Of a stretch of DNA of 64,000 bases, positions 33,961-43,501 are shown piece after piece; positions within the stretch are counted from its first letter, which is position 1; the number at the start of each line of letters is the position of its first letter. The notes under the pieces were generated by a model. It saw only the letters and a list, made by a program, of their open reading frames with translations. It ran no database searches and had not been told where the DNA came from. Position numbers and translations under genes: made by a program. Source of the stretch: Megalopta genalis (lineage: Eukaryota; Arthropoda; Insecta; Hymenoptera; Halictidae); the NCBI RefSeq assembly GCF_051020955.1, contig NW_027476155.1, forward strand, positions 124,001-188,000. The letters run 5' to 3'.

Positions 33961-35235
33961 CTGCCAAGAAACATATCAGAAACTGAATTTCACAAAATTA
34001 CAAAATTTTTTGATTTTTGATAGCCAAACATTACAATGACCTTTGAAAAAATATGTGTAAATATGCACAAAATAGCGATGATCTTCCATACTTGGAAGAA
34101 AATGATCTCGAAAGAGAAGAAGAACATCAATCGTAATATTCTTAGCTCTGAACTAAAGAAAGTTGGCACATATTTTTGATATCAGCAAAAATACGAAAAT
34201 ATTTTATTATACAGGGTAAAATAAAATAAACTAACTAAAATAACGAAATATTTAATTTCTCACTGATTTTAACCAAATAAATCGTACAACAATAAACCTA
34301 AATACATTTGACGATTTCTTTGAGTTTTATTAATTAGTCTATTTGGACATAAATACAAGTGATATTTGTTAGAATTTTATAAAATAACAAGAAATCCAGT
34401 AAAATCGAATGTAGTACTTCAGAACAGTCAATAATTTCATTCAACCGATCACAATAAATTTCATCGGGGAGCACATAATTATAAAATTCCAATGAAACTA
34501 ATACAATAAATTTCATTAAAGTCCGCGTGTCCGCGATCAAATGAGGAACCCGGCGGAAGCTGAGAACCGGGTAGATCCGTGGCCATAAATAACGCAAAAT
34601 AATATTCAGCCGGGTTAATTAAAAATAATATTTCATTGTGGACGCGGTGCGCGGCGCGGATCTCCATTATCCTCCGCCATTTTTAAAAACGCGATAGGAC
34701 CGACCGACTCGTTTCCATTCCGAATTCCGTCAGGTAGTTTATTAAAAAGAAAAAATGAAACGCATAAAACAACGGAAAGAAATCAAAGCGTTCGGGCTAA
34801 GAAAAAACAATCAAGAGCGTGTTCGTGTCACGTTCGCTTTAACTGATTCATGCTAGCGATAATTAAACGCAAGCTCGGCCGCGTCGGCCGACTTGTTAGT
34901 CCCGAGATAATTATTGTTCGGCAGGCAATTATAATTCTTACTTTACTGTGTTGCCGGGCGTGTGATCGCCGATCTTAATGATCCTAATTGCACCGATAAC
35001 CTTTCGCAGCGTGTTGATTTTGTAATTAAATCCGCGCAGATCGACGAGCTAGTCGCGAGCCATTTTTATCCGCTGATAAAACCGGAATACATTTATGAAA
35101 TGTTACAGAATTATTTCTTCATTTATGAGGTTCTTGAGAATTAATTTATGAGAATTCGTGGATCGTATCGAGCAAAAATTTTAATAAAATAAATGATAGT
35201 ACGTAATATGTAGTAAGAAGATTATGTTAGCAAAC
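33961..35235. other. No supported gene
   Basis: AT-rich with a CpG-rich patch at 34,500-35,070. Short open frames (34,334-34,667, -) are unrecognised. Confidence 0.35.
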
Positions 35236-35455
35236 AAACTAATTTATTCAATAGATTTTAAACAATTTTAGATCAGTCTTCCATTTTAAACAATTTTAAA
35301 TTAGCCTTTGATCACAAACAATATTAAATCAGTTTTCCATTTTAAGGAATTTTAAATTAGCCTTTGATCATAAACAATTTTAAGTCAGTCTGCGATTTTA
35401 GACAATTTTAAATCAGTCTTCAATTTTAAACGATTTTACACATTTTGTAGTCAAA
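35236..35455. repeat. About 30-bp tandem repeat (ttttaaacaattttaaatcag)
   Basis: Seven diverged units of a aaacaattttaaatcagtct phrase alternating with a ttccattt / ttgatca ending. Confidence 0.7.
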
Positions 35456-35599
35456 ATTTAATCATCCATTTTTTTTTATTTTGTACATCAATTAAGAATA
35501 AAATATTAATGGTGCTTTATTTAGAATTTGTAGTCTTTTTTGTGAAAATCATATTGTTCTAGTTAAGGGATAAAGGTGTGAAAGTGAACAATTCACGGA

Positions 35600-35883
35600 G
35601 TAAAAAAGTCCATTTCTGATCTAGGGACTTCGGTGATGTTCTATTTGATATATAGGAATTTTTATGATATTCTATTAAACATATAGGAACTTTGATGATG
35701 CATTGTTTGTGATCGAGTGATTTCTATTATTTTCTGTATGAGGACTAGAGACTTTGATTCTTCTTCATTTGTAATTTAGGGGCTTCCATGATATGATTAC
35801 AATGTTCTATTTGACATGTAGGGACTTTGATGATGCCTTGTTTTCGGTCTAGAAATTTTTGTTATTTTCTGTTTGAGGACTTT
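35600..35883. repeat. Minisatellite (ctagggactttgatgatgtt), left part
   Basis: Diverged units containing tctagggactttgatgatg and ttctatttgatatataggaa. The array stops at the BEL target duplication (GATTT, 35,884-35,888) and resumes at 43,053 beyond the element, showing that the BEL element split it. Confidence 0.75.
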
Positions 35884-35888
35884 GATTT

Positions 35889-36565
35889 TGTTTTATGTCG
35901 TGCCGAGGATATTAAAAGTTCTTCGATTCAACAATAACAAATTTGTTGTTGAATGTTTATCCTGCACTTGTCGCCGGCCGATTTACCTTTGGGCGACTGT
36001 TTCAAGGATCCGTGGTTGGCAGTGTTGGTCGGTTTTACAAATCGAATGGTTGTGAATCGTCTCTATCGTCTCTATCGTCTCTGCGTCTCAGTGGTCTCTA
36101 CCGTCTGGTGGTTTTCTACCGTCTCGTCATGCTGCGTCGGAGTATCGTCCCTTTATCGCCTCGCGGAATGTCTCGATAAGGCCCCGTTTGGGGGAAACGT
36201 CATTCCCATTCGCCGATTGACTTGAGGGAGGAGAATTTTCTCGTCCGATCCCCTCTTCGGCGGAGGACGCGAGCCCACCCTCAAGTCAATGGTGGGAAAC
36301 CCCCAAAACGTGCCGAAAACGGCTGACAATTCCGGAGCGAGACGTTACCCCGAAACAGCATGACGACGTGGGCCCGAACGGCCCGATAAGGCTTTATGGC
36401 CCTTGGCCTGGCGACGGTCCCGAAGGCCTTATGGCCCTTGGCCTGGCGACGGTCCCGAAGGCTTTATGGCCCTTGGCCTGGCGACGGTCCCGAAGGCTTT
36501 ATGGCCCTTGGCCTGGCGACGGTCCCGAAGGCTCAAGGGGGCGACCGCTTTCTCGAAACCGTACA
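35889..36565 (-). repeat. BEL 3' LTR (677 bp)
   Basis: On the element's strand it runs TGTACGG...AAAACA. It has four head-to-tail 35-bp units (atggcccttggcctggcgac inside) at about 36,391-36,535, and a long hairpin with ttgacttgaggg paired to ccctcaagtcaa (36,217-36,290). The tandem units lie near the start of U3, where they may act as promoter or enhancer modules; this role is inferred. Confidence 0.9.
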
Positions 36566-36578
36566 TGCTCCCCCCGTT
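36566..36578 (-). other. Polypurine tract of the BEL element
   Basis: On the minus strand AACGGGGGGAGCA ends exactly at the 3' LTR start (TGTACGG). It is the expected primer site for plus-strand DNA synthesis. Confidence 0.75.
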
Positions 36579-36872
36579 GAACTATACACAAGTAGTTCAA
36601 AATCACATAGAAAGGAACATAACATAACATAGGCGTAAATTAAAACGAAAAATTCGAAAATCGATATACAATGATGCAAACGAAGAAAATACGAAACATT
36701 CTTAAAACGCGTAAAACTAATGACTATAAATGCGCATAATATGTTACTACTACGGGTCACATCGTGACATGAGTCGAGGTCTGTCATAAAACTGACCTAC
36801 TAGGACGGCAAACATACAAATAACACTGATAACAAACGAAACGCTGTACAAACGAAAGATCAAAGATTAAAA

Positions 36873-39800
36873 TTAAGATTTTTCGGGTTCGATCGGTAAA
36901 GGTGCGAGGTGTCGAATGTTGCGCTTGTACGCGCCGTTAGCTGTGCGCACAGTTACCGCGCGTATTACGTCGTCCTTGCCTGGGTGAATTTCGACGACCC
37001 TTCCAAGAGTCCATTGTAGCGGTGGCAAGTTGTCGTCCCTTAACACGACAATCGTCCCTTCCTTGATGTAATGCGAGCCCCTTGTCCATTTTGCTCGTAC
37101 ATTTAGGTGGTTAATATATTCCTTGTGCCACCGGCTCCAAAAGTCCTGTTTAATCTTTTGGATGTGTTGCCAGGTGGACAGCCGATTGGTAACTGTTTTG
37201 GTGAAATCGGCTTCTGGTACGCTCGTCATTATACCGCCAATTAAAAAATGACCGGGAGTCAGGGCGGATAGGTCATTAGGGTCAGAAGAAAGGGGTGTCA
37301 AGGGACGTGAATTTAGGACTGCCTCGATTTCGGTTGTAAAGGTCGCAAACTGCTCAAATGTAAATAACTCGTCGCCGACAACACGACGTAGGTGATGTTT
37401 GAATGATTTCACCACTGCCTCCCACAATCCCCCGAAATGAGGAGACAGTGGAGGCATGAAGTGCCACGTGATCTTTCTTTCTACGACATATTGACGGATT
37501 TCTTCTTGTTCGCTTAAAGATCGAAGTAAATCCACCATTTCATTATTCGCACCGACAAAATTCGTTCCGTTGTCCGAGTAAATGTTCCGACAAATGCCGC
37601 GCCGTGCAATAAAACGTTTCAATGCTGCCAAAAAGGCTTCCGAGCTCATGTCGCTGACGACTTCCAAATGCACGGCCTTTGTCGCGAAGCAGACGAAGAC
37701 GGTAACATAAATTTTAACACGGTTACGGTTGCGGTATCGTCGCTCCTTTATATAAAAGGGACCGCAACAATCGACTCCGACATTCGTGAATGGTCGGGAT
37801 TCTAAAACTCTAGCGGCAGGTAGGTTCCCCATGACATAATTAGTCATCGGAGGATTGCATCGAAAACATTTTACACATTGGCGGATGATTTTTCGTGTTA
37901 TGTTTTTCCCATCGATGGGCCAATACAATTGACGAACGAGGTACAGAGTCGCTGTCAAACCCGAATGATGATTTTGCACGTGAGATTCGCGAATGATGAG
38001 ATCGGTAACGTGACTACTTCTTGGGAGGAGAATCGGATGCATTTGTTCAAACGGTAAATTTGAATTTTGCAAACGACCTCCAACACGTAAAATGCCTCTT
38101 TCGTCGATAAATGGGGATAATGGCAGCAACTTGCTCTTTGAATTTAATTGTTTATCTGTCTTTAAATCGCGCAATTCTTGAGCGAACGATTGTTGCTGAG
38201 TAAATAAAATAATTTTTTCTTTCGCGCGTTGCAATTCCTTGACAGAAAGGTGTCCGGTAACTCGGGGTTTTGATATGAAGCGTAGACAATAAGCGATGAC
38301 TCTGGTTAAACGACGGATACACGAATATTTATCGATAATTTCCCAAGGTTCTACGATTGTGGAGACTAGACACGTGAGTTTTCGTAGCTCCGGTAAAACT
38401 TCTGGAATTTCGAAATGCGAATTTGGCCAAAATGTTTCGTCTAACTTCAGCCACGAGGGCCCATAACGCCAGAGACTGCTTGCCATGAAATTTTTAACGC
38501 TGCACCCACGTGAAAGCAAATCGGCAGGATTATCGATCGATCGAATATGTCGCCATGCCTTAATATCAGTGCTTTCCTGAATATCTGTAACCCGGTTTGC
38601 GACGAAAGTCTTTAATGTATTCGGAGACCGTTGTAGCCAATGAAGAACAATTGTAGAGTCCGTCCACAATACGGTAGAGTGGATCTCCTTTCTGATTATT
38701 TGTTTAACATTGGTAAACAGTTCGGCAAGTAATTTAGCTCCGCATAACTCTAATCGCGCTAAACTAATGGTTTTTAGCGGAGCTACGCGGGATTTGGCAC
38801 AAATCAAATGAACTGCAATGTTTCCAGACATGGATATAGTGCGTAAATAAATGTTGGCTCCGTATGCGCGCTCACTGGCGTCGCAAAAACCATGGATTTC
38901 GATTCGTTTGACCTCGTGTTGTGAAATGTGCCGTGCAAAAGCGAAATCCTTCAATAACCTTAATTGCGCTTGGTAATTAGACCATTCGGTTTGGATGTCG
39001 GCAGGTAAGGATTCGTCCCAATCTAGCCGCAGTTGCCACAGACGTTGCATGAGTATTTTCGCGCTTACTGTTACGGGTCCAAGGAGCCCTAACGGATCAA
39101 ATATTTTTGCAATAGTTGAAAGGATTGTTCGTTTGGTATGCGTTTGTCTGTTATCGATAGATACGGTATATCTAATTGAATCGTCGCGTGGACTCCAGAT
39201 CACGCCGAGGGTCTTAACGGATTCATCGCCGAAATATTTCGGATGAATTTGATCTTCCGATAGCCCTGATAACAAATTTGGGTCGTTTGATACCCATTGT
39301 CGAATATTGAGTCCCCCCTTTTTTAGCAAATTAATAATACCGTTACGTAATTTAAGGGCTTCGCGGAATGTTGCAGCACCGGTCAAAAGATCATCAACGT
39401 AAATGTCCCTTTTAACGACCTCGGATGCCGCGGGATAATTGTCCGATTCGTCGTTTGCCAATTGGTGTAAAGACCGGATTGCCAAATATGGGGCTGAAGC
39501 TACACCGAAAGTGACCGTCTTAAGCTCGTAGGTCGAAATTTCGTTTTTGTCGTTCCGCCAAAGAATCCGTTGATACGGACGATCTTCGGGACGAATGAGA
39601 AATTGACGATACATCTTTTCAATATCGCCGGTTAGCACGTATGCATGACTTCGAAATCTTAACAACAAAGAGAAGAGGTCATCCTGAATCGTCGGACCAA
39701 CTTCGAGCGCATCATTCAAGGAGATGCCGGTGTCCGATTTAGCCGACGCATCGAACACAACTCGACATTTCGTCGTCGAGCTGGTGGGTTTGATGACGGC

Positions 39801-40769
39801 GTGATGCGGTAGATAAAAACCGAAAGAATTGTCGGGTGATTCTATTTGTGTCATGTGACCTAACGTGATGTATTCGTTTATAATCGCGGTGTATTCTGTC
39901 TTTAGATCGGGACTTCGAGAGAGTCTGCGTTCTAAAGACATAAATCGGTTTAATGCTTGTGTTCGGGATTCGCCGATGTCTCGCTTCTTCTGATTGAACG
40001 GAAGCGCGACAACGTATCTCCCGGAATGTTCGCGTGCAACGGTACGGATAAAATGAGACTCTACTTCATTTTCACTTGCCGACAAGTGGTGTTGTTGTGG
40101 TCCCACTTCGATTTCCCAAAACTTCCTAAGATCGAAGTCAACCGTGCTAAGGAAAGTTTGTGGGTTTCCGAAAGAAACAGTGGGGGCGCTCCCCCCGATG
40201 ACCCATCCGAACTGGGTTTTTTGTAAAATCAAATCTGGTTTTCCCTTCGATTGAATCTGCAGTTGACCAATACTGAAACTAGCTAATGTTGGTCCTGTTC
40301 CAATCAACATATCTACAAGGGAAGGCTTGTGAAAATGTGGATCCGCGAGAACAATATTCGGAGGAACTTGTAGTTTATTGCGATTTATTTGGCGGTCTGG
40401 CGTGTGTCCTGCGATACGCGGTATGACAAAAAAATCGAGAGTCCGGGAAAATTGATTTAATCGGGAGACAACCTTGACCTTTACAATCCGATTCGCAACT
40501 GTTTGAAGCTCATTCAACGCATCGATATTCACCATTTGTATGTGAGTGGGCAATATTAATTTTGCTGCAAACTCTTCAGTTATTAAATTCGCGTTCGAAC
40601 ATGTGTCTAATAGCGCGCGACATTCGATAGGTTTTTGTTGGTGGTCTAATGCGCGTACGACTGCAGTCGTTAACAGTCCGTGGGTAGCCCCGTCTGTCAT
40701 TAGCGTCTGATGAATTTCGAATTTGGTCGGAATATCGATGTGGTTGGATTTGACGTCATTCTTGGTCAT
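36873..40769 (-). CDS. pol: BEL/Pao pol polyprotein
   Basis: A 1,298-residue uninterrupted frame. Residues 50-70 hold the A17-type aspartic protease (ALLDTCSNANLITEEF, Asp55). About 320-500 is reverse transcriptase, with KCRVVFDASAKS and the catalytic IYVDDLL (457-460). About 625-760 is RNase H (HGFCDASERAYG, then LWTDSTIVLHW). About 930-968 is the integrase HHCC zinc finger. About 990-1120 is the integrase core with Asp1000, Asp1066 (YSDNGTNFVG) and Glu1117 (FGGLWEAV). The C-terminus is the usual DUF5641-like tail (LPPLQWTLGRV). All catalytic residues seen are intact, so it may be active. The ATG lies inside the end of gag (ATGACCAAGAATGA overlap), in the +1 frame. Expression by reinitiation or frameshifting is inferred. 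Confidence 0.95.
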   Translation of the reverse strand: MTKNDVKSNHIDIPTKFEIHQTLMTDGATHGLLTTAVVRALDHQQKPIECRALLDTCSNANLITEEFAAKLILPTHIQMVNIDALNELQTVANRIVKVKVVSRLNQFSRTLDFFVIPRIAGHTPDRQINRNKLQVPPNIVLADPHFHKPSLVDMLIGTGPTLASFSIGQLQIQSKGKPDLILQKTQFGWVIGGSAPTVSFGNPQTFLSTVDFDLRKFWEIEVGPQQHHLSASENEVESHFIRTVAREHSGRYVVALPFNQKKRDIGESRTQALNRFMSLERRLSRSPDLKTEYTAIINEYITLGHMTQIESPDNSFGFYLPHHAVIKPTSSTTKCRVVFDASAKSDTGISLNDALEVGPTIQDDLFSLLLRFRSHAYVLTGDIEKMYRQFLIRPEDRPYQRILWRNDKNEISTYELKTVTFGVASAPYLAIRSLHQLANDESDNYPAASEVVKRDIYVDDLLTGAATFREALKLRNGIINLLKKGGLNIRQWVSNDPNLLSGLSEDQIHPKYFGDESVKTLGVIWSPRDDSIRYTVSIDNRQTHTKRTILSTIAKIFDPLGLLGPVTVSAKILMQRLWQLRLDWDESLPADIQTEWSNYQAQLRLLKDFAFARHISQHEVKRIEIHGFCDASERAYGANIYLRTISMSGNIAVHLICAKSRVAPLKTISLARLELCGAKLLAELFTNVKQIIRKEIHSTVLWTDSTIVLHWLQRSPNTLKTFVANRVTDIQESTDIKAWRHIRSIDNPADLLSRGCSVKNFMASSLWRYGPSWLKLDETFWPNSHFEIPEVLPELRKLTCLVSTIVEPWEIIDKYSCIRRLTRVIAYCLRFISKPRVTGHLSVKELQRAKEKIILFTQQQSFAQELRDLKTDKQLNSKSKLLPLSPFIDERGILRVGGRLQNSNLPFEQMHPILLPRSSHVTDLIIRESHVQNHHSGLTATLYLVRQLYWPIDGKNITRKIIRQCVKCFRCNPPMTNYVMGNLPAARVLESRPFTNVGVDCCGPFYIKERRYRNRNRVKIYVTVFVCFATKAVHLEVVSDMSSEAFLAALKRFIARRGICRNIYSDNGTNFVGANNEMVDLLRSLSEQEEIRQYVVERKITWHFMPPLSPHFGGLWEAVVKSFKHHLRRVVGDELFTFEQFATFTTEIEAVLNSRPLTPLSSDPNDLSALTPGHFLIGGIMTSVPEADFTKTVTNRLSTWQHIQKIKQDFWSRWHKEYINHLNVRAKWTRGSHYIKEGTIVVLRDDNLPPLQWTLGRVVEIHPGKDDVIRAVTVRTANGAYKRNIRHLAPLPIEPEKS

Positions 40770-42108
40770 TTAATTGTGGATCCGATCGAGCGTTGATCTT
40801 CTCCAAAGGTGCGTGCGCATGTTTATGCAATCGCGAATTGTGTTTTAAGTTGCAAAATTGGCATTTCCGTAATTTGCATTTTTCCGCTGAATGATTGGGC
40901 AACAGGCAGTTTAGGCATAATTTCGCATGTTTCACGGCTTCGATACGCTTTTCTACATTCATGTCTAGAAAATGAGGACATTGATACGTGCGATGCCCTT
41001 CATTTTTACAAAAAGAGCAGGGCCATACTCGCGCCTGAGTTGCAAGAGCGATCCGGCGTTGAAATTTCGGTGACGAAGGAGGTGAATTTCGCGATCGCGT
41101 TTGTCGAATATACTGATTTTCACGTTTGTTTGCAGGGCGAGACGACATATTTATAGACGGTTTGTTCATACATGCGATCGATGCATAATCCTGCGATTGG
41201 TGGGAGGCATTATGCAAATGTTTAAATATATCGTTCACTTTCGGAACTTCTGTGTCGATTAACGTATGCTCCCACGCCTTTCGCGTTTCGTCTCCCATAC
41301 GAGAAATGACAATGCTGGTTAAGATATCATTCGCTATATCTTCCCATGTTCTGCCTAAGGCTTCCAACGATCGAATATGAAGTTGCATATGCCGAACTAA
41401 TTCTCGAATCGCGTCAGAAGAGTCATTTTTCATAAATGGGGTTTCCCGTAATAACGTCGCATGACGCAGAACTAATACGCGTTGGTTGTTGTATATTTCC
41501 GTTAAATGATTCCATACCACGTCGTAATTTTCTTCGCTTATTGTAAATGCTTCTATCGATTCCTTGGCCTCCCCGGTTAACGACAAAGTGAGATACGTTA
41601 ATTTTTGAATCTTACTCAGACCCTTGTCTGAATCGATCATCGATAAAAATGCGTCGCGGAAAGTTACCCATTTCTCTATTCTTCCGTCGAATTTTGGTAG
41701 GTTGATATTTGGTAGATTCACCGAAATTTTATTCGCGGTTATTTTAGGTTCGTATAAATTAACATTTTCATCATTACCGTTAGGTTTGATTGACAGCGAC
41801 TCTTGGAGCTCGAGAGCTGCCGCAAGAGCTTCGTCGTACGCGTTACTTATTTCTTCGCGCTCTAATTCTACGACATCATAGTCTTCGGTTAAAATACCCA
41901 ATTCGTCTTGGTTGTCGTTAAATTTTTGAAAAAGAGATCGGATTCGAGTTATTCGTTCTTGTAATTTAATACTTTCTCTTTTCGATTCTGTAAATGACTC
42001 GACAAATTTACTTAATGAAGTAATTTGAGCCTTAAAGTAACTTCGATTCTGTTTAATTACACGACTTTGTCTTTCAACGGCCTTGTCGGTCTTCTCGATA
42101 TGTGCCAT
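40756..42108 (-). CDS. gag: BEL/Pao gag protein
   Basis: A 450-residue frame. Residues about 1-110 are coiled-coil-like and acidic or basic. About 130-300 matches the DUF1759-type gag core of BEL/Pao (LPKFDGRIEKWVTFRDAF). The C-terminus has zinc knuckles: CSFCKNEGHRTYQC (364-377), CLNCLLPNHSAEKC (398-411) and CQFCNLKHNSRLH (416-428). It would form particles and bind element RNA. It starts 262 bases inside the 5' LTR edge, after the PBS and leader, and ends with a 14-base overlap on pol. Confidence 0.93.
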   Translation of the reverse strand: MAHIEKTDKAVERQSRVIKQNRSYFKAQITSLSKFVESFTESKRESIKLQERITRIRSLFQKFNDNQDELGILTEDYDVVELEREEISNAYDEALAAALELQESLSIKPNGNDENVNLYEPKITANKISVNLPNINLPKFDGRIEKWVTFRDAFLSMIDSDKGLSKIQKLTYLTLSLTGEAKESIEAFTISEENYDVVWNHLTEIYNNQRVLVLRHATLLRETPFMKNDSSDAIRELVRHMQLHIRSLEALGRTWEDIANDILTSIVISRMGDETRKAWEHTLIDTEVPKVNDIFKHLHNASHQSQDYASIACMNKPSINMSSRPANKRENQYIRQTRSRNSPPSSPKFQRRIALATQARVWPCSFCKNEGHRTYQCPHFLDMNVEKRIEAVKHAKLCLNCLLPNHSAEKCKLRKCQFCNLKHNSRLHKHAHAPLEKINARSDPQLNDQE

Positions 42109-42352
42109 TTTTATTCCGAAATTCGAGACAGGGGAACGAACGGATTAATAGGAAATTTAATTGGCGTGAAAATTACAACGAGCCTACCTTCGCCGATGCC
42201 GTCGTCCACGGAGTTGTCCCTGGTCACGATAATGCAGGAACGTCTCTGGAGCTTCGGAGGTTGACTGCTGTTCGCCTTCGTTGAATTTCCAAGGAATGTC
42301 TCGTGTATGTGGTTGAACCGACACTAGACTTGCACTCCAATTACGCCACTGG

Positions 42353-42370
42353 ATCCGGCTCGAAGGACCA
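42353..42370 (-). other. BEL primer binding site (tRNA-Tyr)
   Basis: The minus strand TGGTCCTTCGAGCCGGAT is the exact complement of a tRNA-Tyr 3' end (ATCCGGCTCGAAGGA plus CCA, by recalled insect tRNA-Tyr sequence). It touches the LTR border at 42,371 directly. Confidence 0.8.
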
Positions 42371-43047
42371 TGTTTTATGTCGTGCCGAGGATATTAAAAG
42401 TTCTTCGATTCAACAATAACAAATTTGTTGTTGAATGTTTATCCTGCACTTGTCGCCGGCCGATTTACCTTTGGGCGACTGTTTCAAGGATCCGTGGTTG
42501 GCAGTGTTGGTCGGTTTTACAAATCGAATGGTTGTGAATCGTCTCTATCGTCTCTATCGTCTCTGCGTCTCAGTGGTCTCTACCGTCTGGTGGTTTTCTA
42601 CCGTCTCGTCATGCTGCGTCGGAGTATCGTCCCTTTATCGCCTCGCGGAATGTCTCGATAAGGCCCCGTTTGGGGGAAACGTCATTCCCATTCGCCGATT
42701 GACTTGAGGGAGGAGAATTTTCTCGTCCGATCCCCTCTTCGGCGGAGGACGCGAGCCCACCCTCAAGTCAATGGTGGGAAACCCCCAAAACGTGCCGAAA
42801 ACGGCTGACAATTCCGGAGCGAGACGTTACCCCGAAACAGCATGACGACGTGGGCCCGAACGGCCCGATAAGGCTTTATGGCCCTTGGCCTGGCGACGGT
42901 CCCGAAGGCCTTATGGCCCTTGGCCTGGCGACGGTCCCGAAGGCTTTATGGCCCTTGGCCTGGCGACGGTCCCGAAGGCTTTATGGCCCTTGGCCTGGCG
43001 ACGGTCCCGAAGGCTCAAGGGGGCGACCGCTTTCTCGAAACCGTACA
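42371..43047 (-). repeat. BEL 5' LTR (677 bp)
   Basis: Same length and, on reading, same sequence as 35,889-36,565, including the four 35-bp units and the hairpin. It is the promoter LTR of the minus-strand element. Confidence 0.9.
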
Positions 43048-43052
43048 GATTT

Positions 43053-43495
43053 TGCTCCATTTGTGATCTAGGGACTTTAAAGATATTCCGTTGGATGATA
43101 CATAGATTTTTACGCTAATTTTCTTTAGATTTAGAGACTTTGATGATATTTCGTTTGCATACTAGAGACTTTTTTATATACCGTTTAAAAAGCATAATTA
43201 TAGCTGTAATCTAGGGACTTTCATGATGTTCCCTTTGAATATGGGAAATCTTGTCTGCGATCTAGGAATTTACATTATTTTCTGTATGAGAGATCTAGAC
43301 ACTTTGATGATGTTCAATTTAAGGTATAGGGATTATTATAATATCTATATTTGAGATGCAATGATTTCGATGATTCTTGCTTGCAATCTAGGGATTTTCG
43401 TTATATCCCGTTTCAGGTTTACTGTTTTTCATTACACATCGATCGAGATCTAGGCACCTCGTTCCGTTTTGAAATCTAGGAACTTTTTGATTTCG
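43053..43495. repeat. Minisatellite (ctagggactttgatgatgtt), right part
   Basis: Continuation of the array at 35,600-35,883 after the BEL insertion. Units contain gatctagggactttaaagat, ttgatgatatttcgtttg and similar. It ends at the splice acceptor of the following exon, so it appears to be intronic. Confidence 0.75.
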
Positions 43496-43501
43496 TTTCA
43501 G

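Larger units (their letters stand above)
35889..43047 (-). mobile_element. Complete BEL/Pao LTR retrotransposon
   Basis: 7,159 bp with two 677-bp LTRs, a 5-bp target duplication GATTT (35,884-35,888 and 43,048-43,052), PBS, PPT, gag and pol. The order protease-RT-RNase H-integrase and the A17-type protease assign it to BEL/Pao. The LTRs look identical on reading, so the insertion is recent. No envelope gene. The only oddity in coding content is that gag and pol sit in different frames with a 14-base overlap. Confidence 0.95.

Noticed and set aside
38995..40226. Plus-strand open frames inside the BEL element
   Set aside because: Antisense shadows of pol.
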